Positions 7,582-15,066 of a stretch of DNA of 64,000 nucleotides are shown piece after piece. The DNA is from Clostridia bacterium. Its GTDB lineage: Bacteria; Bacillota; Clostridia; Caldicoprobacterales; Caldicoprobacteraceae. Position numbers and translations under genes: made by a program. The stretch covers positions 124,001 through 188,000 of the forward strand of contig PKRC01000001.1 in the NCBI GenBank assembly GCA_017577715.1, given 5' to 3'. How positions within the stretch are numbered: position 1 is the first letter of the stretch; every line of letters starts with the position of its first letter. Below the pieces are notes generated by a model that was given only the letters and a program-made list of their open reading frames with translations, had not been told where the DNA came from and ran no database searches.

Positions 7582-8592
7582 TCAGCGGGCACAGAGAGCA
7601 TTTATCCTGGAGGCTATGTTGTCCAGGTCAACTATTTCGTCGTGAAGCCCATGTTGTATGATGGCTTTTGGCATTCCGAAAACGGTGCAGGTAGAGGCTG
7701 ACTGCGCAATGATATAGCTACCAGCTTTTTTAGCCTTTTGTATTCCTGCCAAGCCGTCGCTTCCCATGCCGGTCATTATGATACATAGGGTTTCAGGGCC
7801 ATACGTATTGCCGGCCGTTTCCATGAGCAGATCTACCGACGGAGCGTGTATATAATCAAACATGTCCTTAGGATAAAGGGACACTATATTTCTCCTTTCT
7901 ATGGCTATGTTCATTGCACCGGGGCAGATATAAACGTGACCTGGCTGCAGTACCTGATTGTTTTGGGCCTCTATTACGGGTACTGCCGAGATGGAATCAA
8001 GGCGTTGTGCCAGGTTTTTTGTAAACATGGGGGGCATGTGCTGGGCTATGACTATGGGCGCTGCGATGTCGGGCTTGATGTTGGGTATAACCTCTGCCAG
8101 GGCTTTGGGCCCCCCTGTCGATATCCCTATGCAGACTATGGCGTAACTGCCTTTTGACGGTAAAGCGCCATGTACAGCCTTATCCTCACTGGGTTGCTTT
8201 TTTTGATTTATGACATATGGGTTGCTTTCGATAGCCATATATATCTTTTTCAGCAATATATCTTTGCTGAGCTGATCTTTTGATATATAATCAATGGCGC
8301 CGTATTCCAATGCCCTGAGGGTAAGCTCAACCTCGTTATCGGCCAGAGAGCTTATAAGTATTACAGGTGTAGGACAGGTGGCCATGATTCTCTCTACTGC
8401 TTCTATGCCTGACATGCGAGGCATTATGATATCCATAGTAACTATGTCGGGACGCAGGGCATGGACTTTTTCCACCGCTTCCATGCCGTTTCGGGCCACT
8501 CCCACCACTTTTATATTGGGGTCTGTTTCGATAAGGGAACGAATTTGCATCCGCATAAAAGCTGAGTCGTCTGCAATCAATACCTTAATCAA
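7582..8592 (-). CDS. cheB: chemotaxis response regulator protein-glutamate methylesterase CheB
   Basis: About 336 residues. An N-terminal receiver domain has the acidic pair DD near residue 8, phospho-acceptor Asp54 in VTMDIIMP and a KD pair. The C-terminal methylesterase domain has the catalytic serine in GISTGGP (about S158), histidine in AQHMPP (about H185) and aspartate in MTGMGSDG (about D279). It removes methyl groups from (or deamidates) receptors and opposes CheR. TTG 8592 is preferred because AGGAG ends nine bases upstream and the in-frame ATG at 8601 overlaps that site. Position is unusual: in Bacillus and many Clostridia cheB precedes cheA. Confidence 0.95.
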   Translation of the reverse strand: MIKVLIADDSAFMRMQIRSLIETDPNIKVVGVARNGMEAVEKVHALRPDIVTMDIIMPRMSGIEAVERIMATCPTPVILISSLADNEVELTLRALEYGAIDYISKDQLSKDILLKKIYMAIESNPYVINQKKQPSEDKAVHGALPSKGSYAIVCIGISTGGPKALAEVIPNIKPDIAAPIVIAQHMPPMFTKNLAQRLDSISAVPVIEAQNNQVLQPGHVYICPGAMNIAIERRNIVSLYPKDMFDYIHAPSVDLLMETAGNTYGPETLCIIMTGMGSDGLAGIQKAKKAGSYIIAQSASTCTVFGMPKAIIQHGLHDEIVDLDNIASRINALCAR

Positions 8593-8630
8593 AAAGATCA
8601 TCTCCTATTGCCTTATTTTGATGCATATAT

Positions 8631-8639
8631 ATTATAACA
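8631..8639 (-). promoter_or_regulatory. candidate extended -10 promoter for cheB
   Basis: On the minus strand TGT-TATAAT (8639 to 8631) is an extended -10 element, about 40 bases before the cheB start. The best -35 candidate (TTCAAC, 18-base spacer) is weak, as is common for extended -10 promoters. Confidence 0.45.
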
Positions 8640-8695
8640 AAAAAGAAGAACATGGTTGAAATAAAGTAGTAGTGGTCATTTTGTTCCTTTTCTGA

Positions 8696-8724
8696 TTGAC
8701 CTGTCCATTCCTTCGGGTTATAAT
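8696..8724 (+). promoter_or_regulatory. strong sigma-A promoter upstream of a small gene
   Basis: TTGACC at 8696-8701, a 17-base spacer and TATAAT at 8719-8724. Only one mismatch to consensus. The expected start near 8731 gives a 5' leader of about 100 bases before the gene at 8832. Confidence 0.8.
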
Positions 8725-8731
8725 GATTATG

Positions 8732-8801
8732 CGAATAACAGCCGCTTTTGGAATATTTGCCTTGTCGAATATGGCCTTTTTAAAGGGCTGTGCTGTATTC
8801 G
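8732..8801 (+). promoter_or_regulatory. structured 5' leader (unassigned)
   Basis: CGAATA plus CAGC (8732-8742, one bulged base) pairs with GCTG plus TATTCG (8792-8801), a 10-bp long-range stem that starts right at the predicted transcription start. The enclosed region has CCTTTTTAAAGG and a TTGTCGAAT site at 8762-8770 that matches a Spo0A box. I recognise no riboswitch class. The GGAGGG of the gene lies outside the stem. Confidence 0.4.
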
Positions 8802-8831
8802 TACGAAGGAGAGGGATGAAGGAGGGCTTTT

Positions 8832-9068
8832 ATGGCTAATATCATGATTAATTTGGGACTGGAGATTCAGGAAAAGGACCTGAGGCGATTAAGGGAAAGC
8901 CTGCAGAAGATGTTGCCTAACGACGAAGTTACCATAAGGTTAGAGTCGGCATACAGCTATGAAGAGGATATACTCATAAACGAACTGGAAAGGTTGGGAA
9001 TGGATTATCGTTACTATGGTGGTAAGGGCAATGACTTTTACGTCATAGTAAGGCGTAGGCTACACTGA
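8832..9068 (+). CDS. hypothetical 78-residue protein
   Basis: ATG 8832 is preceded by GGAGGG with good spacing, and a near-consensus promoter and structured leader lie upstream, so the gene is very likely expressed. The protein is small, charged and without a membrane segment; helix-rich QEKDLRRLRESLQKMLP is followed by alternating strands ending in YGGKGNDFYVIVRRRL, giving a possible alpha/beta fold. I do not recognise the family. It is a single-gene unit with a hairpin directly after the stop. Confidence 0.75.
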   Translation: MANIMINLGLEIQEKDLRRLRESLQKMLPNDEVTIRLESAYSYEEDILINELERLGMDYRYYGGKGNDFYVIVRRRLH

Positions 9069-9071
9069 AAG

Positions 9072-9100
9072 GGCGTGATGCTATATATCACGCCTTGTTA
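9072..9100 (+). terminator. hairpin after the 78-residue gene
   Basis: GGCGTGAT/ATCACGCC (9072-9079 with 9087-9094) forms an 8-bp stem three bases after the stop codon. The following tract TTGTTATGTATTT is only moderately T-rich, so termination may be incomplete. Confidence 0.5.
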
Positions 9101-9198
9101 TGTATTTCTGTAGATAAGGTGCCATCCTACCTCCAACATTAGGTAGTCTAAATTGCCAGGGTAATTGAATATAATAAGCTAAACAGGAGGGGATTAGG

Positions 9199-9963
9199 AT
9201 GGCATCAAATAAGCTGGCGAAGGATACCATAGCCCTTTTGTATGTGGTTATCTTTTGCCTTTTGTATGTGGCTTTGGAAGAGTACAGCTTGAAATTTGGT
9301 TCTGAGATTGATGTGCCGGTGGACAGCGTGTATGGTGATATTACCTCGCAGCGGGAAGGTGGTAGCGACGGGCAGGAGGAAGGGGAGTACAACATTTTCA
9401 TCGATTTGACCGAATCGGTGCTATACCTGTTTAAGGGCAACAAATTGGTCAAGAAATATCCCATAGCTCAGGGGAAGCCTTCCACGCCATCTCCCATCGG
9501 AGTCTGGGAGATTGTGAGCAAGGCCAGGAATTGGGGGTCAGGGTTTGGGACCCGGTGGCTGGGTTTAAACGTGCCCTGGGGGTCATACGGCATTCACGGG
9601 ACCAACAGGCCGGAGTCCATAGGACGTAGGGCGTCGGCCGGATGTTTCCGCATGAGGAACAGGGACGTTGAGGAGCTGTATGACCTGGTGCCCTACCGCA
9701 CCAAAGTGGTTGTGTATGGTGGTCCTTTTGGCAACCTTGGCAGCCAGCTCGTGAAGCTGAAGCCGGGGGACCGAAGCTCTCATGTGCTGGAGGTACAGAA
9801 AAGGCTAAAGCGTTTAGGCTATTATCAGGGGAGTTTAGATGGCATATACGGTGAGGGGATGAAGTACGCCCTTATAAGGTTTAAGAAGGACCATGGATTG
9901 CCTGTGGACCACTATGTAGACTGGGCTACATACAGAGCGCTGGGGATTATTCCATTTGAGTAA
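9199..9963 (+). CDS. L,D-transpeptidase with peptidoglycan-binding domain
   Basis: A 254-residue protein. A hydrophobic segment at 11-27 anchors it with the rest outside. The YkuD catalytic domain spans about 64-175, with IHGTN (H133) and SAGCFRM (nucleophile C149). A PG_binding_1 repeat follows at about 186-250 (HVLEVQKRLKRLGYYQGSLDGIYG). It cross-links or modifies peptidoglycan through 3-3 type bonds, and in sporeformers such proteins can act on cortex or coat layers. AGGAGGGG precedes the ATG. Three other wall-related genes (two PBPs, the lipoate neighbour excluded) are nearby but not in the same transcript. Confidence 0.92.
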   Translation: MASNKLAKDTIALLYVVIFCLLYVALEEYSLKFGSEIDVPVDSVYGDITSQREGGSDGQEEGEYNIFIDLTESVLYLFKGNKLVKKYPIAQGKPSTPSPIGVWEIVSKARNWGSGFGTRWLGLNVPWGSYGIHGTNRPESIGRRASAGCFRMRNRDVEELYDLVPYRTKVVVYGGPFGNLGSQLVKLKPGDRSSHVLEVQKRLKRLGYYQGSLDGIYGEGMKYALIRFKKDHGLPVDHYVDWATYRALGIIPFE

Positions 9964-10029
9964 AAATTTAGCTGAAACTTGCGCAAAAGGACATTATGGA
10001 GCTACAGATATAGTGGAGGTACAAAGGAT

Positions 10030-11025
10030 ATGTTGACCAAAGTGATTATGATCGAAACAGTTGATCCGTGGTGGAATCTAGCTGTAGAAGAGCATCTTCT
10101 CGAAAGGGTGCAGCCAGGCCAGTGCGTGCTATACCTATGGCAAAACCAAAACACCGTGGTGATAGGTAAAAATCAAAACCCGTGGAAAGAATGCCGGGTT
10201 GACCTGCTGGAAAAGGAGGGTGGGAAGCTAGCCAGGCGCATCTCAGGCGGTGGAGCGGTGTTCCACGATTTAGGCAACCTCAACTTCTCATTCCTGGTTG
10301 ATAAGGAAAAGTTCCACATTCCATCTCAGTTGGAGGTCATACTGCTGGCGGCAAAAAAGCTGGGCATAAATGCCCAGTTTAGCGGGCGCAACGATTTGGT
10401 GGTGGATGGCAAGAAGTTTTCTGGTAACGCATTTTGCTATCGCAAGCATTCGGCCTTGCATCACGGAACCATACTGGTATCGCTGGATTACGATAGGATG
10501 GTGAGGTACCTGCAAGTACCCCAACAAAAGATTCAAAGTAAGGGCATAGATTCGGTGCGCTCAAGGGTGATAAATCTGGTTGACATAAATCCCAGCATCA
10601 CGGTGGAGGATGTCAAGGAAGCGGTAGTGGGGTCTTTCAAGCAGCTTTACGGCGACTGCGGCCCTGCCCTTCATGCAGATGAGGTCATTGATAGGTCAGA
10701 GGTTGAAAAGCTGTATGACAAATACTCATCGTGGGAATGGAGATATGGCGAAACTCCCCAGTTTAATATGACCATAGATACCCGTTTCAGCTGGGGTGGC
10801 ATAGAATTGTACTTTTTGCTTGAAAAAGGCACCATAAAAAATGTAACGGTGTATTCCGATGCCATGGACGAGGCATTTATAGAGATGATACCGCACGCCC
10901 TTAAAGGTTGTGCATTCAATTCTCAAGCCATGGCCAAAGCTTTACAGTCCTTAGATGTAGATGAGGGCCTTAGGAGGCAAATGCTGGAAGATATAATTCA
11001 ATGGATCCTAAACAAAGGTTTTTAG
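10030..11025 (+). CDS. lplA: lipoate-protein ligase A
   Basis: A 331-residue protein; ATG 10030 chosen because GTGGAGGT ends nine bases upstream, while the frame is open further 5' without a site. The biotin/lipoate transferase domain shows NPWKECRVDLL, ARRISGGGAVFHDLGNLNFSF (69-88) and VVDGKKFSGNAF with the catalytic lysine (about K130). The C-terminal accessory domain is present, so it fits the complete ATP-dependent LplA that attaches scavenged lipoate to acyltransferase or GcvH domains. No lipoylated protein gene is in view. It is followed after 12 bases by a TPR gene. Confidence 0.93.
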   Translation: MLTKVIMIETVDPWWNLAVEEHLLERVQPGQCVLYLWQNQNTVVIGKNQNPWKECRVDLLEKEGGKLARRISGGGAVFHDLGNLNFSFLVDKEKFHIPSQLEVILLAAKKLGINAQFSGRNDLVVDGKKFSGNAFCYRKHSALHHGTILVSLDYDRMVRYLQVPQQKIQSKGIDSVRSRVINLVDINPSITVEDVKEAVVGSFKQLYGDCGPALHADEVIDRSEVEKLYDKYSSWEWRYGETPQFNMTIDTRFSWGGIELYFLLEKGTIKNVTVYSDAMDEAFIEMIPHALKGCAFNSQAMAKALQSLDVDEGLRRQMLEDIIQWILNKGF

Positions 11026-11037
11026 GCAGGTGATTTT

Positions 11038-11751
11038 ATGGGTCTTATAGGAAATATATACGGCATGCTAGGATACTATTGCCATGTAAGGGACAAGCTG
11101 GAGCGGGCCATGCACTTTTATGAAAGGGGTATGGCCCATGATATGAGTAGGCCTTCTTACAAGCTGGCTTATGGGGTTTTGCTCTTAAAAAGTGGTCAGT
11201 TTCAGAAAGCCAAGGACATCTTCAGCAGCGTTCTAATCGACCCCCGTTATAATGACTCAGTTAGGAATACGGCCAAGTTGAATTTGAGCTTGGCATATTG
11301 GAAGCTGGGGGATATTGATACCGCTATTGAGATGCTTAAGGAGCTCCATCGGAAACAGAGGACTGCAAGGATATACGGAACTTTGGGATATTTGCTCATT
11401 GAAAAAGGCAACCTGGAGGAAGCATTTAAGTACAATTTAGAAGCCGTAAAATACGATGATGAAGACCCCGTCATATTGGATAACCTGGCTCAGACCTACT
11501 ATATGATGGGTAAGCTAAAAGAGGCCAAGAAGTGTTTTGAGAAGGCCGAGTCGCTCAAAGAGGACCAGGTCTCCACGCTCTATTATCTGGGATGTATCTA
11601 TGAGCAGGAAGGCAACCTCCAAGCTGCCAGGGAAAAGCTTGAAAAGGCTTTGGAATGCAATATCAACCCTTTAAGCACTGTGACCAGGGAGGCTATACAG
11701 CAAAAGCTGGAGGAAATAAACCTGGCCATTCAATCCAGCAATCTCAAGTAG
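11038..11751 (+). CDS. tetratricopeptide repeat protein
   Basis: A 237-residue soluble protein made almost entirely of TPR helices (for example AMHFYERGMAHD, AFKYNLEAVKYDDEDPVILDNLAQTYYMMGKLKEAKKCFEKAES, LYYLGCIYEQEGNLQAAREKLEKAL). TPR proteins are scaffolds; no enzymatic domain is attached and the partner cannot be guessed. It starts 12 bases after lplA. Its last 22 bases overlap the 3' end of the convergent PBP gene on the other strand, so the two transcripts must run into each other. Confidence 0.85.
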   Translation: MGLIGNIYGMLGYYCHVRDKLERAMHFYERGMAHDMSRPSYKLAYGVLLLKSGQFQKAKDIFSSVLIDPRYNDSVRNTAKLNLSLAYWKLGDIDTAIEMLKELHRKQRTARIYGTLGYLLIEKGNLEEAFKYNLEAVKYDDEDPVILDNLAQTYYMMGKLKEAKKCFEKAESLKEDQVSTLYYLGCIYEQEGNLQAAREKLEKALECNINPLSTVTREAIQQKLEEINLAIQSSNLK

Positions 11752-14243
11752 ACGGTTTTTCTGCTGCTCTGCTGTGGGGAACTGTAAATGCTATCAAGGT
11801 TTTCAGCGGTGCCTGTTGGCTGCTCATCCTGGGATGGGACTGATAGCGGTACGTTTATCGAAATACGTGCGGTAGGGATGCCCTGCAACGGTTGTCCTTC
11901 CACTTCCAATTCGGGGTGTATTGGAACTACAAAATAGGTGTATCGTTTGCCGCGATTTACCAAGGTATCCACCCACTCTACCTCATCCAAGGTTTCCGTT
12001 TTTATCTGGTGGATGAGCAAGGGGGTATTTTTATCCTCTTCCACTCTATAGATGTTGTGGACGGCGAAGGTATCTTGCGGTTTAAATGAGATGACCGGCA
12101 AGCCATCGTCATTCAACGTCACTTTGAAATCGGAAGGAGTTCGGGGGGGTGCCCAGTAGTTGGATTGCTGGGTAGGGGCGGTTCCTGGGGTAAAGTATTC
12201 GGTCACCACATATTCAGGCGGCGTGAGGGGGGATGCCAAAAGCGCTTTTCTTTGTTCTTCCAGCGCTTTGGCGTCCAGCTTGACCTCTATGATATTGGCA
12301 GGTTTTGTGAAATCGGGTGCCTTTTTATTCCTATATATATATCCAAAGATCGCTTTTGCTACTTCGGCAGGGTATTTCCCGCCCACCGCATCAGCAGGTA
12401 GGTAGTGTTGTTTGTCTACATTGTCATATCCCATCCAGACCGTAACGACATATTCCGGATTATATGCCACAATCCAGGCATCCTTTAGGCCGTCTATTTC
12501 TTCAAATTGCGGGGTATCCGGAAGCTCCACCGTGCCTGTCTTGGCTGCCAGGGGTATGTTTAAGGATTTAAGCCTGGTGGCTGTTCCGCTTTCGACAGCT
12601 GAGCGCAGTATATCGTTTAAGATAAAGGCGCCTTCTTCGCTCATTACTTGCCTTTTTGTAGGTTTCGATTGATATACCGTTATACCGTGAGAATTTTCTA
12701 TACGGCGTATGGTGGTGTAATCCTTGTATCTTCCATTGTCGGCCAGAGCAGCGTATGCTCGGGCAAGCTCTATAGGAGCTATGCCTTTATAAAATCCTCC
12801 CAGGGCAATGGGGAGGCTGTACCTGTCCTGCTCTGCAAAGGGTATTCCAAATTTTTCAGCAAAAGCGATCCCGTTTTGAATTCCTATATCTTTCAGCACC
12901 CGGACAGCGGGGATGTTTATTGAATCGGCCAGGGCCTCCCTGACTGTTATCCATCCGCGATATTTGCCGTCAAAATTAGAAGGTTTATAATCGCCAAACT
13001 TGGTTTCGGCATCCAGGACGAAGGTAACAGGAGTGTAACCAAAATATTCGATGGCAGGGCCATATACCAGCAAGGGCTTTATGGTGGAGCCTGGCTGTTT
13101 AGGCAGTATGGCGCGGTTTAGCCCTTTTTGTATGACGGTATTCCCATCCAGGTATTGCCTGCCTCCTATGATGGATCGAACTTCTCCTGAGGATACATCG
13201 AGCACTACAAGAGCGCTCTCACAGGGGATACCGCTTGTCGGACACTTGGGGAACAGCTCATCGTTTGAATACAGTTCTTCAACGTAGCTTTGTAATTGCC
13301 TGTCAAGGGTGGTGTATATCCTATATCCCTGCGTCAGCAGGGCTTCTTCGGATACCCCCAGTATATCAGCGGCTTCCTCAAGGATCATGTCCATGAAAAA
13401 GCGATGGGGATAACTTCGAGGCGATGGTGTGGCAAATACCAGCTTTTCTGCCTTGGCTTTTTCTCCCTCTTCCTCAGAAAGAAAACCATGCTTTACCATC
13501 AGGTCTATAACCAAATTTTTGCGCTTTAGCGATTCCTCCATGTTGTTAAAAGGGGAATATTTTGTGGGGCTTTTGGGAATGCCCGCCAGCAAAGCAGCTT
13601 CAGCCACCGTCAGCTCTTTGGCGGATTTGCCAAAGTATAACTTTGAAGCGGCTTCTATCCCGTATGCCCCCTTGCCAAAATATATCAAATTGAGGTACAT
13701 CTGCAGTATCTGATCTTTGGAATATGTCTTTTCCAACCTGTATGCCAGGTATATCTCCTGCAGCTTTCTGTGTATGGTCTTCTTTTGAGTGAGAAAAGCA
13801 TTGCGCGCCACCTGTTGGGTGATGGTGCTGGCGCCTTCTGCGTACCTCCCTTGTTTGATGTTTTCTAACAGCGCTCCGAAAAGGCGCTTTATATCGAAGC
13901 CGTGATGGCGATAGAAGCGAACATCTTCCACCGCAATAAATGCGTTTTTAACATGTTCGGGGATTTCGGACAGAGAGACTTTTATCCTGTTTTCTACGCC
14001 ATATATGCTGGTAATGAGCTGGTCGTTCATGTCGTATATGAACGACGACTGTTTGATGTTTTCTATTTTGCTCAGGTCAATGTCTTTAACCTCAGTGATT
14101 ATGATGTTGAAATATACGGCTGCAAACATAAGTCCAAGTATGAAAAAGCTTAGAAAGCTTATAGCTATGGTTCGATAGGATGAGCTGCGTTTTTTCTTTC
14201 TCCTTCTGCTCATACGAGAAGGTATCGGTTCATGCTGGTTCAT
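11730..14243 (-). CDS. class A penicillin-binding protein (PBP1A type)
   Basis: An 837-residue bifunctional wall synthase. Basic N-terminus, membrane segment at about 25-48, glycosyltransferase 51 domain (about 65-235; EDVRFYRHHG with catalytic E106), transpeptidase domain (about 340-620) with STIK (S386), SIN (441-443) and KTG (568-570). After about 680 there is a fibronectin III-like tail containing EVEWVDTLVNRGKRYTYFVVP, not essential for catalysis in relatives. AGGAGG precedes ATG 14243, but the start codon lies inside a 16-bp inverted repeat. Its 3' end overlaps the TPR gene by 22 bases. Transcribed in the same direction as speD, with speD's terminator between. Confidence 0.95.
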   Translation of the reverse strand: MNQHEPIPSRMSRRRKKKRSSSYRTIAISFLSFFILGLMFAAVYFNIIITEVKDIDLSKIENIKQSSFIYDMNDQLITSIYGVENRIKVSLSEIPEHVKNAFIAVEDVRFYRHHGFDIKRLFGALLENIKQGRYAEGASTITQQVARNAFLTQKKTIHRKLQEIYLAYRLEKTYSKDQILQMYLNLIYFGKGAYGIEAASKLYFGKSAKELTVAEAALLAGIPKSPTKYSPFNNMEESLKRKNLVIDLMVKHGFLSEEEGEKAKAEKLVFATPSPRSYPHRFFMDMILEEAADILGVSEEALLTQGYRIYTTLDRQLQSYVEELYSNDELFPKCPTSGIPCESALVVLDVSSGEVRSIIGGRQYLDGNTVIQKGLNRAILPKQPGSTIKPLLVYGPAIEYFGYTPVTFVLDAETKFGDYKPSNFDGKYRGWITVREALADSINIPAVRVLKDIGIQNGIAFAEKFGIPFAEQDRYSLPIALGGFYKGIAPIELARAYAALADNGRYKDYTTIRRIENSHGITVYQSKPTKRQVMSEEGAFILNDILRSAVESGTATRLKSLNIPLAAKTGTVELPDTPQFEEIDGLKDAWIVAYNPEYVVTVWMGYDNVDKQHYLPADAVGGKYPAEVAKAIFGYIYRNKKAPDFTKPANIIEVKLDAKALEEQRKALLASPLTPPEYVVTEYFTPGTAPTQQSNYWAPPRTPSDFKVTLNDDGLPVISFKPQDTFAVHNIYRVEEDKNTPLLIHQIKTETLDEVEWVDTLVNRGKRYTYFVVPIHPELEVEGQPLQGIPTARISINVPLSVPSQDEQPTGTAENLDSIYSSPQQSSRKTVYLRLLD

Positions 14244-14300
14244 AGGGAATAACCTCCTGGTACGTTCTCAATTCCATCTTTTGATTATTCCCTATAAACC
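14237..14300 (-). promoter_or_regulatory. 16-bp inverted repeat covering the PBP start codon
   Basis: The arms 14237-14252 and 14285-14300 are complementary over 16 bases with a single T.G wobble in the minus-strand RNA. The 3' arm contains the AUG (14243-14241), and the 32-base loop contains the AGGAGG site. If transcribed in full this would sequester the start codon; if transcription starts inside the loop it would be a DNA operator. A weak promoter candidate (TTTAAT, 16-base spacer, AATAAT) overlaps the upstream arm. Confidence 0.6.
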
Positions 14301-14314
14301 GAAGGATTAAACTA

Positions 14315-14347
14315 AACTAAATTAAAAAGGCTCCTTCTCGGAGCCTT
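14315..14347 (-). terminator. intrinsic terminator after speD
   Basis: Read on the minus strand, AAGGCTCC/GGAGCCTT forms an 8-bp stem with a GAGAA loop, followed by TTTTTAATTTAG. It starts three bases after the speD stop codon and separates speD from the PBP gene. Confidence 0.8.
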
Positions 14348-14349
14348 AG

Positions 14350-14727
14350 TTAACTGCTAAAATCCTTTACAATATGCATTTCCCCGAGTCCGCGTTCTAC
14401 GTTCATTTCGTAAATCTTGTTAGCTTCCAGCTTTTGAGCGATGAGGGAGGCCGCTTTTTTTGGATCAATGCGTTTACCGCAGGTAAAGACGTCAATGCTG
14501 GCATACCCGTGTTCGGGGAAGGTGTGGATGGCCAAATGGGATTCGGAAACAATTACTACTCCCGATACGCCCTGAGGCGCAAACTGGTGAAAGGTTACTT
14601 CCCGCACTTCTGCTCCCGCTTGCAACGCAGCCTCAGTCATCATCTTTTCAACGAACTTGATGTCATTTAAAAGTTCCCGATTGCATCCCCATAGTTCTAA
14701 AATGCAGTGTCTCGAATAGGTATCCAT
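14350..14727 (-). CDS. speD: S-adenosylmethionine decarboxylase proenzyme
   Basis: A 125-residue bacterial-type SAM decarboxylase. The motif ESHLAIHTFPEHGYASIDVFTCG contains the self-cleavage site; with the ATG at 14727 the pyruvoyl-forming serine is residue 63, as in characterised homologues. The conserved His and Cys that follow (about H68, C83) are present. The product, decarboxylated SAM, is the aminopropyl donor for spermidine. GGGGG lies seven bases before the ATG. There is no speE or other polyamine gene beside it. It is a single-gene unit with its own promoter, an unusual structured leader and a terminator. Confidence 0.95.
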   Translation of the reverse strand: MDTYSRHCILELWGCNRELLNDIKFVEKMMTEAALQAGAEVREVTFHQFAPQGVSGVVIVSESHLAIHTFPEHGYASIDVFTCGKRIDPKKAASLIAQKLEANKIYEMNVERGLGEMHIVKDFSS

Positions 14728-14734
14728 AAGCAAA

Positions 14735-14858
14735 CCCCCTTTATACGAAATTTTTAGTATCCGCTTACGGGGGTAGGTTAGTACAACTGATGCCCTAGTC
14801 CCTCCAATAAGGGACGGCTAGTTCAGCAGATGTCCCAACCCTTTGATAAGCGGATACT
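14735..14858 (-). promoter_or_regulatory. structured leader RNA of speD, unassigned riboswitch-like element
   Basis: The minus-strand leader has a perfect 12-bp closing stem (AGTATCCGCTTA at 14858-14847, its complement at 14767-14756). It encloses about 79 bases with a hairpin GTCCCT/AGGGAC, a bulged AGG-UUGG/CTAACCT stem and a GCTGA/TCAGT stem. A CCCCC run just inside the 3' strand (14773-14769) can pair with the GGGGG ribosome binding site of speD (14739-14735), giving a simple on/off mechanism. It does not match the SAM-I, SAM-II, SAM-III or other classes I know. Multi-stem architecture and position suggest a metabolite sensor. Confidence 0.6.
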
Positions 14859-14890
14859 CTTTTTAGCCAAAACCTCGCATGCTGCACAAT

Positions 14891-14919
14891 ACTTTAACAT
14901 AAATCAAGAAAAAAATCAA
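14891..14919 (-). promoter_or_regulatory. sigma-A promoter for speD
   Basis: On the minus strand TTGATT (14919-14914), a 17-base spacer and TAAAGT (14896-14891). The predicted start near 14884 leaves a leader of about 155 bases that contains the whole structured element. Confidence 0.6.
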
Positions 14920-14964
14920 TCTCCTTTGCCAAATTTTCGAGCAGATTTAGTGACATCTTTGTGC

Positions 14965-14993
14965 TTGCAATAATATATATAATGGTATATACT
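14965..14993 (+). promoter_or_regulatory. sigma-A promoter for the ftsH-like gene
   Basis: TTGCAA at 14965-14970, a 17-base spacer and TATACT at 14988-14993, diverging from the speD promoter. The spacer and downstream region are very AT-rich, with two copies of TATATATAAT, so more than one -10 may be used. Confidence 0.6.
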
Positions 14994-15066
14994 CTTATAT
15001 ATAATATGTTTGTCGCCTTTGCAGAGTTACGATCTCTCTACACCAGACGAAGGGAGTGAAGAAGCC

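Noticed and set aside
14735..14858. Assignment of the speD leader to the SAM-I (S-box) riboswitch
   Set aside because: CTTATCAA near the 5' stem looks similar, but the kink-turn and GGCAACC-type core are missing and the internal stems differ.
14874..14891. Five-codon upstream ORF (MRGFG) in the speD leader
   Set aside because: The frame exists on the minus strand, but it has no ribosome binding site and lies almost at the predicted transcript start.
15010..15066. TTG at 15010 as the start of the ftsH-like gene
   Set aside because: It lies too close to the promoter and has no ribosome binding site; ATG 15067 has one and gives a normal FtsH N-terminus.
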